In this document: positions 18,147 to 27,400 of the stretch, piece after piece
Numbering within the stretch: position 1 is the first letter of the stretch
Layout: each line of letters opens with the position of its first letter
DNA from: Clostridia bacterium
GTDB taxonomy: Bacteria; Bacillota; Clostridia; Christensenellales; Borkfalkiaceae
Assembly: GCA_013316055.1 (NCBI GenBank)
Contig: WSNM01000001.1
Coordinates: forward strand, 1-64,000
Length of the DNA stretch: 64,000 nt
Reading direction: 5' to 3'
Translations under genes and position numbers: made by a program
The notes under the pieces: model-generated
The model's input: the letters and a program-made list of their open reading frames with translations, nothing else
The model's database searches: none
Told to the model about the DNA's origin: nothing

Positions 18147-18187
18147 AAAAGCGGCGGAGCGTGCAAAAACGCGCTCCGCCGCTTTTT
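18147..18187 (+). terminator. Intrinsic terminator after the kinase-like gene
   Basis: GCGGCGGAGCG (18151-18161) pairs with 18172-18182 around a 10-base loop, with A-run before and TTTTT after. Confidence 0.9.
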
Positions 18188-18195
18188 GTTGTTTT

Positions 18196-18277
18196 TTCGA
18201 CAAATTTCCAAAAAACACATAATAAACCGCATAAAACATACTTAAATATTCGATAAAATTCGACAAAATGTTCGACA
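18196..18277. promoter_or_regulatory. Cluster of Spo0A-box-like motifs upstream of the reverse transcriptase
   Basis: TTCGACA (the reverse complement of the 0A box TGTCGAA) occurs at 18196, 18259 and 18271, with a one-mismatch copy TTCGATA at 18249. The 18249 and 18259 copies are exactly 10 bases apart, the tandem spacing known for Spo0A dimers. They lie 64 to 145 bases upstream of the putative -35 of the RT gene. Binding is inference; the sequence match and spacing are direct. Confidence 0.55.
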
Positions 18278-18340
18278 AAAAGTAGTCAAAAATCTACTAA
18301 AACCAACTAAAAGCAACAAAAAAATCATAACAAATACTAA

Positions 18341-18370
18341 TTGTTCAAGGACGGAAAAACGACCTATAAT
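18341..18370 (+). promoter_or_regulatory. Putative promoter of the retroelement operon
   Basis: TTGTTC (18341-18346), 18-base spacer, TATAAT (18365-18370). It is the best promoter in the AT-rich 320 bases between the kinase-like gene and the reverse transcriptase. Confidence 0.5.
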
Positions 18371-18441
18371 TATAGCTGTTTAAGGCCCATTTTTTCTTTA
18401 CTCTAATATATAATGGCAGAGTAAATTTTCGCGCCTTGAAA

Positions 18442-19608
18442 ATGCTTATGATAGACCAGAAATTCGAAGAGGTTTTCACCTATGAAGCGCTGTATCAGGC
18501 GCACATGCGCGGGCGGCTTGCCAAGCGTGACAAAAAACCGCTTGTACGGTTCGAGAACGCTATGCTCGGCAATCTGTACAACGTTTACAAAAAATTGCAG
18601 GACGGCACCTTCAAGCTGCGCGGCTATAACCATTTTACCGTGTTCGAGCCTAAGCGGCGCGAAATCCAGACGCTTCATTACTCCGACAGAGTGGTCCAGC
18701 ACGTTTTGTGCGACGACGTTCTTGCGCCGTACTTCACAAAGCGCACGGTAATCGATAACGCCGTCTGCCAGAAGGGCAAGGGCAGCCACTTTGCATTAAG
18801 GCGGTTCGAGGATATGCTCCGCGGCTTTATCCGCACCCACGGCGCAAACGGCTATTTTTTAAAATGCGATATTTTAAAATATTTTCCCACAATACCGCAC
18901 GCGCGGCTTAAAGAAATTTTTTGCTCCCAAATCCGCGATGCCCGCATAAAAGCGTTGCTGACCATGATTATAGACAGCTACCATACCGACATTGCCTACC
19001 TTGACCGTTACGGCATCCGCCCTATCGGTTCCGAGCCTGACAAAACGGGCAGAGGCATTCCCATCGGCAACCAGACAAGTCAGGTTTTCGGACTTTTTTA
19101 TCTTAACGAGGTAGACCGCTTTGTCAAGGAGAAGCTGCGCGTTAAAATTTATTCCCGATATATGGACGATTTCGTCATTGTCCACGAAAGTAAAGAATTT
19201 TTGCAGAAAACGCTTGAACAGCTCACCGTGCTTGTGCATCGCCTCGGGCTGGAATTCAATTCCAAAACCCAGATTTTCCCGCTTAAAAACGGCGTTACCT
19301 ATCTTGGCTTCCGCTATTACGTCACGCCCGCGGGCAAGGTCGTAAAAACCGTTAAAAAGCAAACCAAACGCCGCCTGCGGTGGCGTGCAAAGCTGCTTAA
19401 AAAGGCGGCGATAGAAGGGCTTATCACCTCCGAGCGGGTTCAGCAGTCATTAGCGGCGTTCCACGGCCATTTAAAGCATTCCCGCGGCTACCGTCTTGAA
19501 AAAGAAATTTTAAAAAAATTAAGCGCGTATGCCGCTTTCGGTGGCGCAGTAACAAAGCCTGTAACAAAGCCCGCAACAAAGCCCGCAACAGCGCCAAAAA
19601 ATAAATAA
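18442..19608 (+). CDS. Reverse transcriptase of a diversity-generating retroelement
   Basis: A ~388-residue reverse transcriptase. The polymerase motif YMDDF lies near residue 240. The preceding motif reads IGNQTSQ in place of the QGxxxSP of retroviral or group II intron enzymes; this IGxxxSQ form is diagnostic for DGR reverse transcriptases. There is no maturase, endonuclease or RNase H domain. DGR enzymes copy the template repeat RNA with adenine-specific errors and the cDNA replaces the variable repeat. The start is uncertain (TTG 18436, ATG 18442 or ATG 18448; no strong ribosome site). The C-terminus has a short KPAT repeat. Avd follows after 37 bases. Confidence 0.95.
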   Translation: MLMIDQKFEEVFTYEALYQAHMRGRLAKRDKKPLVRFENAMLGNLYNVYKKLQDGTFKLRGYNHFTVFEPKRREIQTLHYSDRVVQHVLCDDVLAPYFTKRTVIDNAVCQKGKGSHFALRRFEDMLRGFIRTHGANGYFLKCDILKYFPTIPHARLKEIFCSQIRDARIKALLTMIIDSYHTDIAYLDRYGIRPIGSEPDKTGRGIPIGNQTSQVFGLFYLNEVDRFVKEKLRVKIYSRYMDDFVIVHESKEFLQKTLEQLTVLVHRLGLEFNSKTQIFPLKNGVTYLGFRYYVTPAGKVVKTVKKQTKRRLRWRAKLLKKAAIEGLITSERVQQSLAAFHGHLKHSRGYRLEKEILKKLSAYAAFGGAVTKPVTKPATKPATAPKNK

Positions 19609-19645
19609 AAACAACTCAAAATTATAAAATTCACAAGGAGAGCAC

Positions 19646-20140
19646 ATGCAGCAAGAAGAACAGCTCTCGCTGGACCAGCTTGAAAAAGAAATCCTGCAAG
19701 AGCTTAACTCGCCCGAGGCAGTCGGCATTACCGACCCTGCCGCGGCAACGCGCAAATCGTACCATATCAGCGACTTCGACAACCCGCGCGATAAAGAAAT
19801 GGCGGTATTCACGCACGCGAAAAAATTAAGCGAATACATTTTTGTAATCACCGAAAAATCGCCGAAAAAATACCGTTGGAGTATAATCAGCCGATTGCAG
19901 AACGCCTCGGTAGAGCTTGTCGAAAACCTTTACCGCGCCAATTTCGAGCGTGACGAAGCCCTGCGCATAACCTTTCAGAAGTGCGCGGCGGTGTGCATAA
20001 AGCTAATCGACTTTTATGCGGAAACCGCAAGAAAAAAGCAGGCAATCACAATTCGGCAAACCGCGGTGCTTGCAAAGCACATAGCCGAAACCGAAAAACT
20101 GCTAAACGGCTGGGTAAGGAGCACAAAACGCAAAATGTAA
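19646..20140 (+). CDS. avd: Avd-like accessory variability protein
   Basis: A 164-residue mostly helical protein. The region from residue ~73 (KYRWSIISRLQNASVELVEN) to the end, with LYRANF and a basic C-terminus, has the length and pattern of the bAvd/S23-type four-helix bundle that forms a pentamer and binds the DGR reverse transcriptase. The ~60-residue N-terminal part is acidic and not recognised. CAAGGAGAG lies ahead of ATG. Its place between the reverse transcriptase and the template repeats is typical. The family call is from pattern recognition plus context. Confidence 0.85.
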   Translation: MQQEEQLSLDQLEKEILQELNSPEAVGITDPAAATRKSYHISDFDNPRDKEMAVFTHAKKLSEYIFVITEKSPKKYRWSIISRLQNASVELVENLYRANFERDEALRITFQKCAAVCIKLIDFYAETARKKQAITIRQTAVLAKHIAETEKLLNGWVRSTKRKM

Positions 20141-20183
20141 ACGCAAAACGCAAATTCAAATCAAAACAATATTCACTCACTTC

Positions 20184-20257
20184 AAAAAAGCTCGGCATGG
20201 CTTTACACAAAAAAAGCCGCACCGTAACTTTTAGGGTGGAGGCTCTATTCCAAGGGG
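20184..20257 (+). repeat. Leader block of template repeat 1
   Basis: A ~63-base block starting AAAAAAGCTCGGCA and ending AGGGTGGAGGCTCT (20184-20246) precedes TR1. It recurs with few differences before TR2 (20396-20458) and as a degenerate form before TR3 (about 20708-20747). It is not found beside VR. It may be needed for the template RNA, for example as a reverse-transcriptase/Avd binding element, or mark the unit of duplication. Confidence 0.75.
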
Positions 20258-20373
20258 CTGGCTGCGCTCCGGCAATAACAACAACGCTAACAATGCTAAC
20301 GCACTGACGGCCTCGGGCAACAATACTTGGACCACTGTTTCGTCCGTCGCTGCTGTCCGCCCCGCGCTTCACT
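20258..20373 (+). repeat. DGR template repeat 1 (parent of the present VR)
   Basis: 116 bases, starting CTGGCTGCGCTCCGG and ending CGCGCTTCACT. The core has nine AAC/AAT codons when read in the frame of the target. Aligned without gaps to VR (22746-22861), 15 of 24 adenines differ while only one of 92 non-adenine bases does (a T to G). That adenine-only pattern is the hallmark of DGR mutagenesis and marks TR1 as the donor. The last 37 bases are adenine-poor, GC-rich and identical in all copies, the position of the initiation-of-mutagenic-homing region. Confidence 0.97.
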
Positions 20374-20395
20374 CGCTTGCCAAACAACTTAATAC

Positions 20396-20470
20396 AAAAA
20401 AGCTCGGCACGGCTTTACACAATAAAAGTCGCACCGTAACTTTTAGGGTGGAGGCTCTGCTTATACGGAC
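20396..20470 (+). repeat. Leader block of template repeat 2
   Basis: Second copy of the leader block, differing from the TR1 copy at only a few positions (for example GGCACGG for GGCATGG) up to GGAGGCTCT. The bases between it and the TR are unrelated. TR1 and TR2 units are spaced by about 212 bases, indicating duplication of leader plus TR. Confidence 0.75.
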
Positions 20471-20586
20471 CTGGCTGCGCTCCGGCAACAACAATAACGC
20501 CAACAATGCAAATGCTCTGGCAGCCTCGGGCAATAACAACGGTTCTACTGTTTCGTCCGTCGCTGCTGTCCGCCCCGCGCTTCACT
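20471..20586 (+). repeat. DGR template repeat 2
   Basis: Same length and ends as TR1 but with a different core: ten AAC/AAT codons, and by hand count 13 non-adenine mismatches to VR. It therefore did not produce the present VR. Preservation of exact length, AAY codons and the invariant 3' part argues that it is a working template, perhaps for a target elsewhere in the genome. Confidence 0.9.
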
Positions 20587-20749
20587 CGCTTGCCAACAAA
20601 CCAACTTACCAAGTTAAAGCACGGCAAGGCGCTTGCAGGTAATACACGGCTTTTTTAAAAACTCCAATTTCGCTTAAAAAAAACAAAAAAACCCGTATTC
20701 TTGCAGGCGCCAAGCCGTCCTTTATATAGGGCGGAAGCTTTATATCTTC

Positions 20750-20865
20750 CTGGCTGCGCTCCGGCAACAATAACAACGCGAGCAATGCAAACTTTCTGAC
20801 AGCCTCGGGCAACAATAACAATACGACTGTTTCGTCCGTCGCTGCTGTCCGCCCCGCGCTTCACT
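20750..20865 (+). repeat. DGR template repeat 3
   Basis: Third 116-base template, ten AAC/AAT codons in the core, with about 10 non-adenine mismatches to VR by hand count. Its left flank (TCTTC before CTGG) matches the flank of VR a little further than TR1 or TR2 do. It lies in a 149-codon open frame (20730-21176) whose first residues read GGSFISSWLRSG, like the target protein, so it may be a fossil copy of a target gene end. Confidence 0.9.
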
Positions 20866-21004
20866 CGCTTGCGTACAAAAGACAAGGCAAGTTTTCCGGT
20901 ATTCAAAAGGTTCAAGGACCTTTGAACAGAAAAGATTTGAGAATGAAGGGGGCCTCCGTCCTGCCTGCGCTTATAAAGCAATGGCGAAACCTGTCCAACC
21001 TTGT

Positions 21005-21079
21005 GCCAACGGCTTCGGCTGAAACAATCCGTCGCATTTGGTTCATCAGCTTGCATGCAAGCGGTTGGGCATTTTTTTG
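21005..21079 (+). terminator. Putative terminator of the template-repeat RNA
   Basis: GCCAACGGCTT near 21005 pairs with AAGCGGTTGGGC near 21060 with mismatches, enclosing a 14-base palindrome GCTTGCATGCAAGC, and is followed by seven T at 21072-21078. It would end an RT-avd-TR transcript about 210 bases after TR3. The ~140 bases between TR3 and this point contain no gene. Confidence 0.6.
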
Positions 21080-21197
21080 TGCCAAAAACTACAAAAAGCA
21101 ACAAAAAACAGCATTATACCCCATTATACGACGCTGTTCGATAAAAAAATTTTATGTTAAATTCAAACAAAAATAAATCGCGTAAAAGCAAAAAAAA

Positions 21198-21224
21198 GTT
21201 CGCCTATTAATATGATAGGCGAAC
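21198..21224 (+). repeat. Left inverted repeat, recombination-site-like
   Basis: GTTCGCCTAT, a 7-base spacer TAATATG, and ATAGGCGAAC. The same 27 bases occur in reverse orientation at 21376-21402 as judged by the asymmetric spacer. Here the arms are extended by A7 and T7, so this copy can also act as a bidirectional terminator. Two 10-base arms around a 7-base asymmetric spacer is the usual layout of a tyrosine recombinase site. Confidence 0.8.
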
Positions 21225-21230
21225 TTTTTT

Positions 21231-21247
21231 TGTCGAAGTTTGTCGAA
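21231..21247. promoter_or_regulatory. Tandem Spo0A-box-like motifs upstream of the target gene
   Basis: TGTCGAA at 21231-21237 and again at 21241-21247, exactly 10 bases apart, the spacing of tandem 0A boxes. They lie about 90-100 bases upstream of the -35 and inside the segment bounded by the two inverted repeats, so an inversion would move them together with the promoter. Confidence 0.55.
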
Positions 21248-21334
21248 CGAAATTCGCAAAACCACAAAAAAGAGCTATTTTCGGACAAATTATCATAAAA
21301 TAATATGGATAAATGAAAAAATTTTTAAAATTCG

Positions 21335-21363
21335 TTGACAATTCTAACAAATAGTGATAGTAT
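21335..21363 (+). promoter_or_regulatory. Promoter of the giant DGR target gene
   Basis: TTGACA (21335-21340), 17-base spacer, TAGTAT (21358-21363). It faces the target gene in the orientation sequenced and lies between the two inverted repeats. The right repeat begins about 6 bases past the expected transcription start, so it also forms a hairpin in the 5' untranslated region. Confidence 0.8.
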
Positions 21364-21375
21364 ACGTTTACAAAA

Positions 21376-21402
21376 GTTCGCCTATCATATTAATAGGCGA
21401 AC
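21376..21402 (-). repeat. Right inverted repeat, recombination-site-like
   Basis: Exact reverse complement of 21198-21224, with identity extending to 32 bases when flanks are included (four A on one side, one T on the other). Arms GTTCGCCTAT and ATAGGCGAAC enclose CATATTA. The 151 bases between the two copies hold the target promoter and the two 0A-like boxes. Confidence 0.8.
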
Positions 21403-21456
21403 TATCTGTGCATAAAAAAAATTGAAATTGTTATAAAAAAAGGTAGGGTTTTTGGT

Positions 21457-24400
21457 ATGACAATACACAAGAAGGGACAGGCAAAAAACAGCCGTTTATG
21501 CGCTGTTTTAAGCCAAAAAGCGACAAAAATCGGCACTTTATTCGCAACGTTTATATTAAGCTTGGCGTGCGCGATAGGCGCGCTTTTGCCGTCTGTTAAT
21601 ACAAACGCAATGCAGAGCGGTGTTACTTATTCACAAATAGGTGAAATCTGGAATGACACGCGCAACCGCTTCAACTCGGCAGAGCTTACAAAGCTGTTCA
21701 ATCAGCTTGCCGGCAGTGACTACACGGCGGCGACAAAACCGAAAGACGCGCTTGAAAACATCAAAACGCGTTTAAACCTTGACAGCAGTAAAAACGACTC
21801 TTACGGCACTAAGGCAATCAACGAAACGGCGGCAAACCATTATAACCACCAGCTCACGTCAAACCAAATCCGTTTAAAAAACGGCGGTAAAGACATAGTT
21901 GTGGAGTTCGGCGGGCTTGAATGGACGGTAACATATCTGTCCTACACAAAAACGGGCGAACCGATTGCCACGCTTTGGCTTGCCAACCCGCTTGGCACCA
22001 GCCGTTGGTCGGACTACTGGTACACTAAGTACACTACCACCAACATGACAAAGCAGTCCAACCTGTACGGTCAAAGCTATATCCGTTCGGAAACGTTAAA
22101 CGCAGGCTCGCGCTATACCACGGTTGCGGGCGCTTCGGCAAGCAGTGTAAAGACGGATATAACCTCGGACGCAAGCGTTCAGTGGGTGGAAAACCAAAAG
22201 AGTTACGACAACCCTTTTGCAAAATTCACTATTAATAATAAGGAAACGGCTTACGACAACTCCGGCAACAACCCGCAGAAGTTCAAAGGCAGTTTAACCG
22301 AATTCCTTGCAACCCCGCGCGAGGTAAGCTGGCAGGAGGACCAAAGCTGGTCGGTATTCGGCAACCTCGACTATTCGTTGGGTAACGACAGCTGGGACGA
22401 CCCTTACGTTATCGCCAACGGCGTAAGCGGAAACGGCGCGGTCGCTTCAACGTTCAACTACTACAATGCAGGCAACGGCGACTTCCGCCGTGCGTACGGC
22501 AGAACCACCGACAGCGACGGTGACGGATACGGCGACGGTCAGGTTTACAACGGCGCAGGCAAGTACAAAATTCAGTACACCGACTGGGCGGACGACTATG
22601 TATGGCTTCCTTCCTTAACAGAAACCGGCTACCAGAATAACGCAGGCACTTCAAAGTCCACGGTAGGCGGTGTTTGGTATCCTTCACAGGCACAGCGTAA
22701 ATGCTTCGGCGGTACTAACGACGGTTTCAGCAGTTCCGACTCTTCCTGGCTGCGCTCCGGCGATGACTACTTCGCTGGCAGTGCTCGCGCACTGTCGGCC
22801 TCGGGCGACAGGACTTGGCCCGCTGTTTCGTCCGTCGCTGCTGTCCGCCCCGCGCTTCACTTAAATCTCGAATCTGCCGCTTCAGCGGCAAGGGGCATTG
22901 ACGTACCCGAAGAGATTGAAACCGAAACCGCAAAAACGTACAGCGGTACGGCAATTGCAAGCCTGCAATATATCGACCTGACGAAAAGCGAAATCAGCAA
23001 GGTTGAATTAACAAAAACAGATAACAAAGGCAATCCAACTACGTCAACATTGACCGCGGGCGAATACTCGGTTACGGACGGCGTGTTTTATGCTACCAAC
23101 GCGGGCAAATACAAGGTTACGTTCACAATAAAAAATCAAGCAAACAAATGGGACGGTAGTACGACCGACCCCGACACAGGGGTACCGATACACCCGACCG
23201 ACCCCGACCAGCCCGTAATATACTGGGAAATTCTGGATTTGCCGGACGGTTACACACCGCAAGGCTCGTCCGACCTGCGATTGCAGGACCAGACGATAGA
23301 GTTTGAAATAGCCAAAGCCGAAACCGTTCTGTCCGACGTAAGGAGGACCGAAACCGCTCAGCTTTATACGGGCGGAGCGTTGCCTCCGCTGACCTGCACC
23401 ACGTCGGTAAACGGCGCGGTAACTTTGGACAGCGACCAGACGCTTGACCACGAGGCTACGCTGTACAACTGGACGTTCCTGCCCTCCGGCGCGGACCAGT
23501 ACAACTATAAACAGAAAACGGGCACCATAACGCTGAACGTTAAAAAACCGCTTTTGAAAACGCTGACCGCAACCTTTGACGCGGACGAATACAAAAGCGC
23601 GCTTAAAGCGGGCACGGCTTTACCGATATATTCCTCAACCCCGATTGCAAATATCAAAGCTATAATAAGCAGTTTTGTAACCATTTCGGGTAAAAAAGAG
23701 GACGGAAACGCTTACACGTTGCCTATATATTATAATATTGATTATAACGCAACCGACAAGCTGAACGGCAAACTGCAATACGGCACAACAAGCGTTGTGG
23801 CAAGCTATCAGGACGCGGATATGCTTGCGGAAGGCGTTGCCGCGGTAACGTGCGATATCGAGGGGATACCTGTTATCGCCGTTGAAATGACGGGCATTAC
23901 GCTTAACACCTCATACAAAAACGTTTACAACGCGTACGAAGCGTTCGATACGACCGATTTGGTGGTTACGGCAACCTTTAACGATAATTCCACAAAGGTT
24001 ATATCCTCTGCCGATTATACGGTAGAGTATGTTGACAGCACGCGCAGTAAGCTTTGGGCAAGCGACGGTTACGTTACCGTTAAGTACGTTTACAACGCCG
24101 AAAACGGCAACGAGAATACCGACAGCAAAACCGCGTCGGTTACGGTAAACAAAATTAACTTTACGGGACTTACGTTTGAAAACAGCACCGTGCCTTACGA
24201 CGGTGAAAACCACGCTATAACCGTAGGCGGAACGTTCGACCCCGACAAAATGACAGCGGTTTACGCATATGCGGGCGCAGTAGGCAGCGGCAGGGTTAAC
24301 GTGGGCGATTATACCGTTTCGGTTTCGCTTACGTTTACCGATAACGAGCTTATAACCAACTATAACCCCGTAACCCTTGCGGACGTTACCCTTAAAATTA

Positions 24401-27400
24401 CCGCGGTTGACTACGACGACCTTACTTCGCTTACGTTCAACAATGTTTCGGCGGAGTTTATAGGGCAGTCGCTTGCTTCGGCTATAACCGCTTCGGGTAT
24501 GCCTGCGGGCGTTACCGCAACATACACGTTTGCCGACAGCGAGGGCAACCCTGTTGCCGCGGAGAACGTTAAGGCTGTCGGCACTTACACGGTTACGGCA
24601 AAATTCAAGGGCGATACCAACCATAACGCTATCCCCGATAAAACCGCAACCCTTACAATCACGCCCAAAACCATAATGCTTAACGATTTAAGCGGCGTTA
24701 ATTCCACCTACGTCTATGCGGGCAGTGCGTGGAGCAATCCCGTGCCCGTTTTAAAGGTAATGCTTGGCACGGACGCAACCGCAACCAACCTTGTTGCCGA
24801 TACCGACTACACCGTTGCGTACAAGGTAACCGCAGGCACGGCGGGCAAGGCGGGCGCAACCGTTGTTATAACCGTTACGGGTAAGGGCAACTACACGGGC
24901 GAAATTACAAAATCCTTCTCTATAGAAAAGGCAACACTTAATTTAACGTGGAATGCGGGCAACCCTCAGTATGACGGCAACCCCCACGGCGCAACGCTCG
25001 AAGTAATGGGCGGCGTTCAGGCGGGCGACGAAACCGCGGTAACAACCGAGGCTTTGGCTGCGCTTATCAGCATAACCTATACCAAAAACGGTGCAGAGGT
25101 AAGCGGAGTTCCCTCGGCAATGGGCGTATATAAGCCCGCGTTTGACAACTTCCCTTCAACCGAGCCCTATTCCAACTATAAATATGTAATAACCAACGCG
25201 GACTACACTTACGAAATTACCGCTGCGGTTATTTCCGGCGTCACGTTCGAGGATTTGTCGGTTGAATTCAACGGCAAAAACCAAACCATAGAAATCACTG
25301 CCGAAAACGCCCTTCCCGACGATATTACGCCCGTTTACTACTATGCGGGCACGTCCAACCCCTTCACGGGAGAAACAAAGGCGGGCAGCTATAACGTAAC
25401 CGTCAAGTTTGTAAGCGCAAGCGGCAACTACACCGCGCCCGCGGATATGGACGCAGTGCTTACAATCACCCCCAAGGCAATTGCGGATACCAACGTTTCC
25501 AACATCGACGGCGAGTACGTCTACAATGGCGAGGCGCACAAGCCCGTTCCCGCAGTGGCGGTGGTGCTGGGCGACGACGGCGCGGCAACCTCGCTTGCAA
25601 AGGACAGGGATTACACCGTTGCATACAGCACAGAGGCTTATACCGCGGGCACGCAGGTTGACGTAACGATTACGGGTATAGGCAACTATACGGGCGTTGT
25701 AACCGTCAGCTTCACAATCAAAAAAGCAACCTTAGGCGTAGAATTTGACGGACTTGACAAAAGGTTTGTTTACAACGGCAACGTTCAGGGCGTTACCGCC
25801 GTATTTACGGGCGTTGCGGAAAGCGATAAGGCTACCGTTGTTCCCACAATCGTATACGAAAGCGCAGACGGCACAACCTACCCCGCAAGTGCAAACCTGC
25901 CCAAAAATGCGGGCAGCTATGTAATTAGGGTCACGCTTGACGCGTCCTTCGATAATTACGAAAGCTTTGCGGAAATTTCCAGAACCTTCACAATCGAAAA
26001 GGCTACGCCCGTTGTACACGTCACCTACGACACCTACAACCCCGATACCGACCACCTTTATGCGGGCGGCGATTTGCCCGACCTTAGGGTCGTTTCCGCA
26101 ACGTTCGGCGCTGTTACGGTTACGGGCGGCGTAACGTGGCAGCTTGTTGACGGAGTTAAGCCCGTGCTTACTACCGAGCTTAAGGCTTACGTTTGGGAAT
26201 TTGTTCCCACGGGCGACGATGCGGTCAACTTCAATTCCGTTACTAACACAATTCAGCTGTACGGCGAAATCCCCGGCATTGCGGGCATTACCGTAGAGTG
26301 GAAGGAAGGTGTAAACATTCCCACGATTTACACCTCGACCACGCTTGACAAGCTTAAACAGTATATTACGGTGCGCGCTACGCTTGACAGCGGCAAGCCC
26401 GCCGACGGCGAAATTACCGAATACACCCTTAAAGGCAGCTGGGGCGAGGGCGTAAAGCCCATACTCAACGCCACTGCGGACTACGACATTACCGTAATTT
26501 CCGCAAACGGCAAGTCTGCCGTGCTGCCCTCTGTCAAGTACTACAAGGTAGAGCTTGTCGGTCTTGAGGTAGAGGCGGCGGACAGCTCCGTAGGCATAAA
26601 AACCACCTACGACGCGCTTACCGCGTTTGACAGAACAAGCATAAGGGTAATTGCCGTTTACAACGACGGCAGCCGCGTAACCGACGTTACCGATTACGAA
26701 ATAAAGTACGCGGTAGAGGGTGAAACCGTGCTTTGGGCGGGCAACACCTATGTGACCGTAAGCTATAAGGACGACACCGTTGCAACCGCAAAGGAAAAGA
26801 TTATAAACGGACTTACCGTCAATTTGGTCGACTTCGACCTTACGGGCGTAACGTTTGCTGACACAACCGTTGACTACGACGGCAACGAGCACGCAATAGT
26901 CGTAACGGGTCTGCCTTCGAGCGGCATCACGCTTGAATACACCTATGACGGCGCAAGCCTTGCAGACGGCGTAAGCGGCATGGTTGACGCGGGCAGCTAT
27001 ACTGTCGGCGTAAAGGTTACCTTCACCGATAACAGGTATATCGTAAACTACAACGCGCTGACATTTAGCGACGTTACCCTTACAATCTCAAAAATCGACT
27101 ACGACGGCGTTGACGGTATTACCTTCAATGACGTTGCGGTTGATTACGATTACGGCAATAAGCTTGCGGGCAAGCTTGTCGCAACCAACATTCCCGAAGA
27201 GGTTGTCGCGCTTGGCGTAAGCTATAAGTATCAAATTGTAGGCGAGGACGGCGCTTTGACCGACTGCACCGCAGACGATATTGTAAATGCGGGCGAGTAC
27301 AAGGTTACCGTATCCTTCACGGTTGACAAAAACCATAAGGATATCCCCGCAATAACCAAAACGCTTACGGTTAACAAAATCGACCCCACGCTTAACCCTT

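Noticed and set aside
18442..19608. Reverse transcriptase as part of a retron or group II intron
   Set aside because: No msr/msd structure, no maturase or endonuclease domain; the IGxxxSQ motif, avd neighbour and adenine-mutated TR/VR pair fix it as a DGR.
20448..20642. Small protein-coding gene over TR2
   Set aside because: The frame is produced by the TR itself and its leader; there is no ribosome site, and the same frame is not kept over TR1.
20184..20865. Repeats as a CRISPR array
   Set aside because: The repeats are 116 bp, only three, unevenly spaced, and match a coding VR; no cas genes.
21198..21224. Left inverted repeat as only a terminator
   Set aside because: It can terminate, with A7 and T7 around the arms, but the exact reverse-complement copy at 21376 including the asymmetric spacer is not explained by termination alone, so both readings are kept open.
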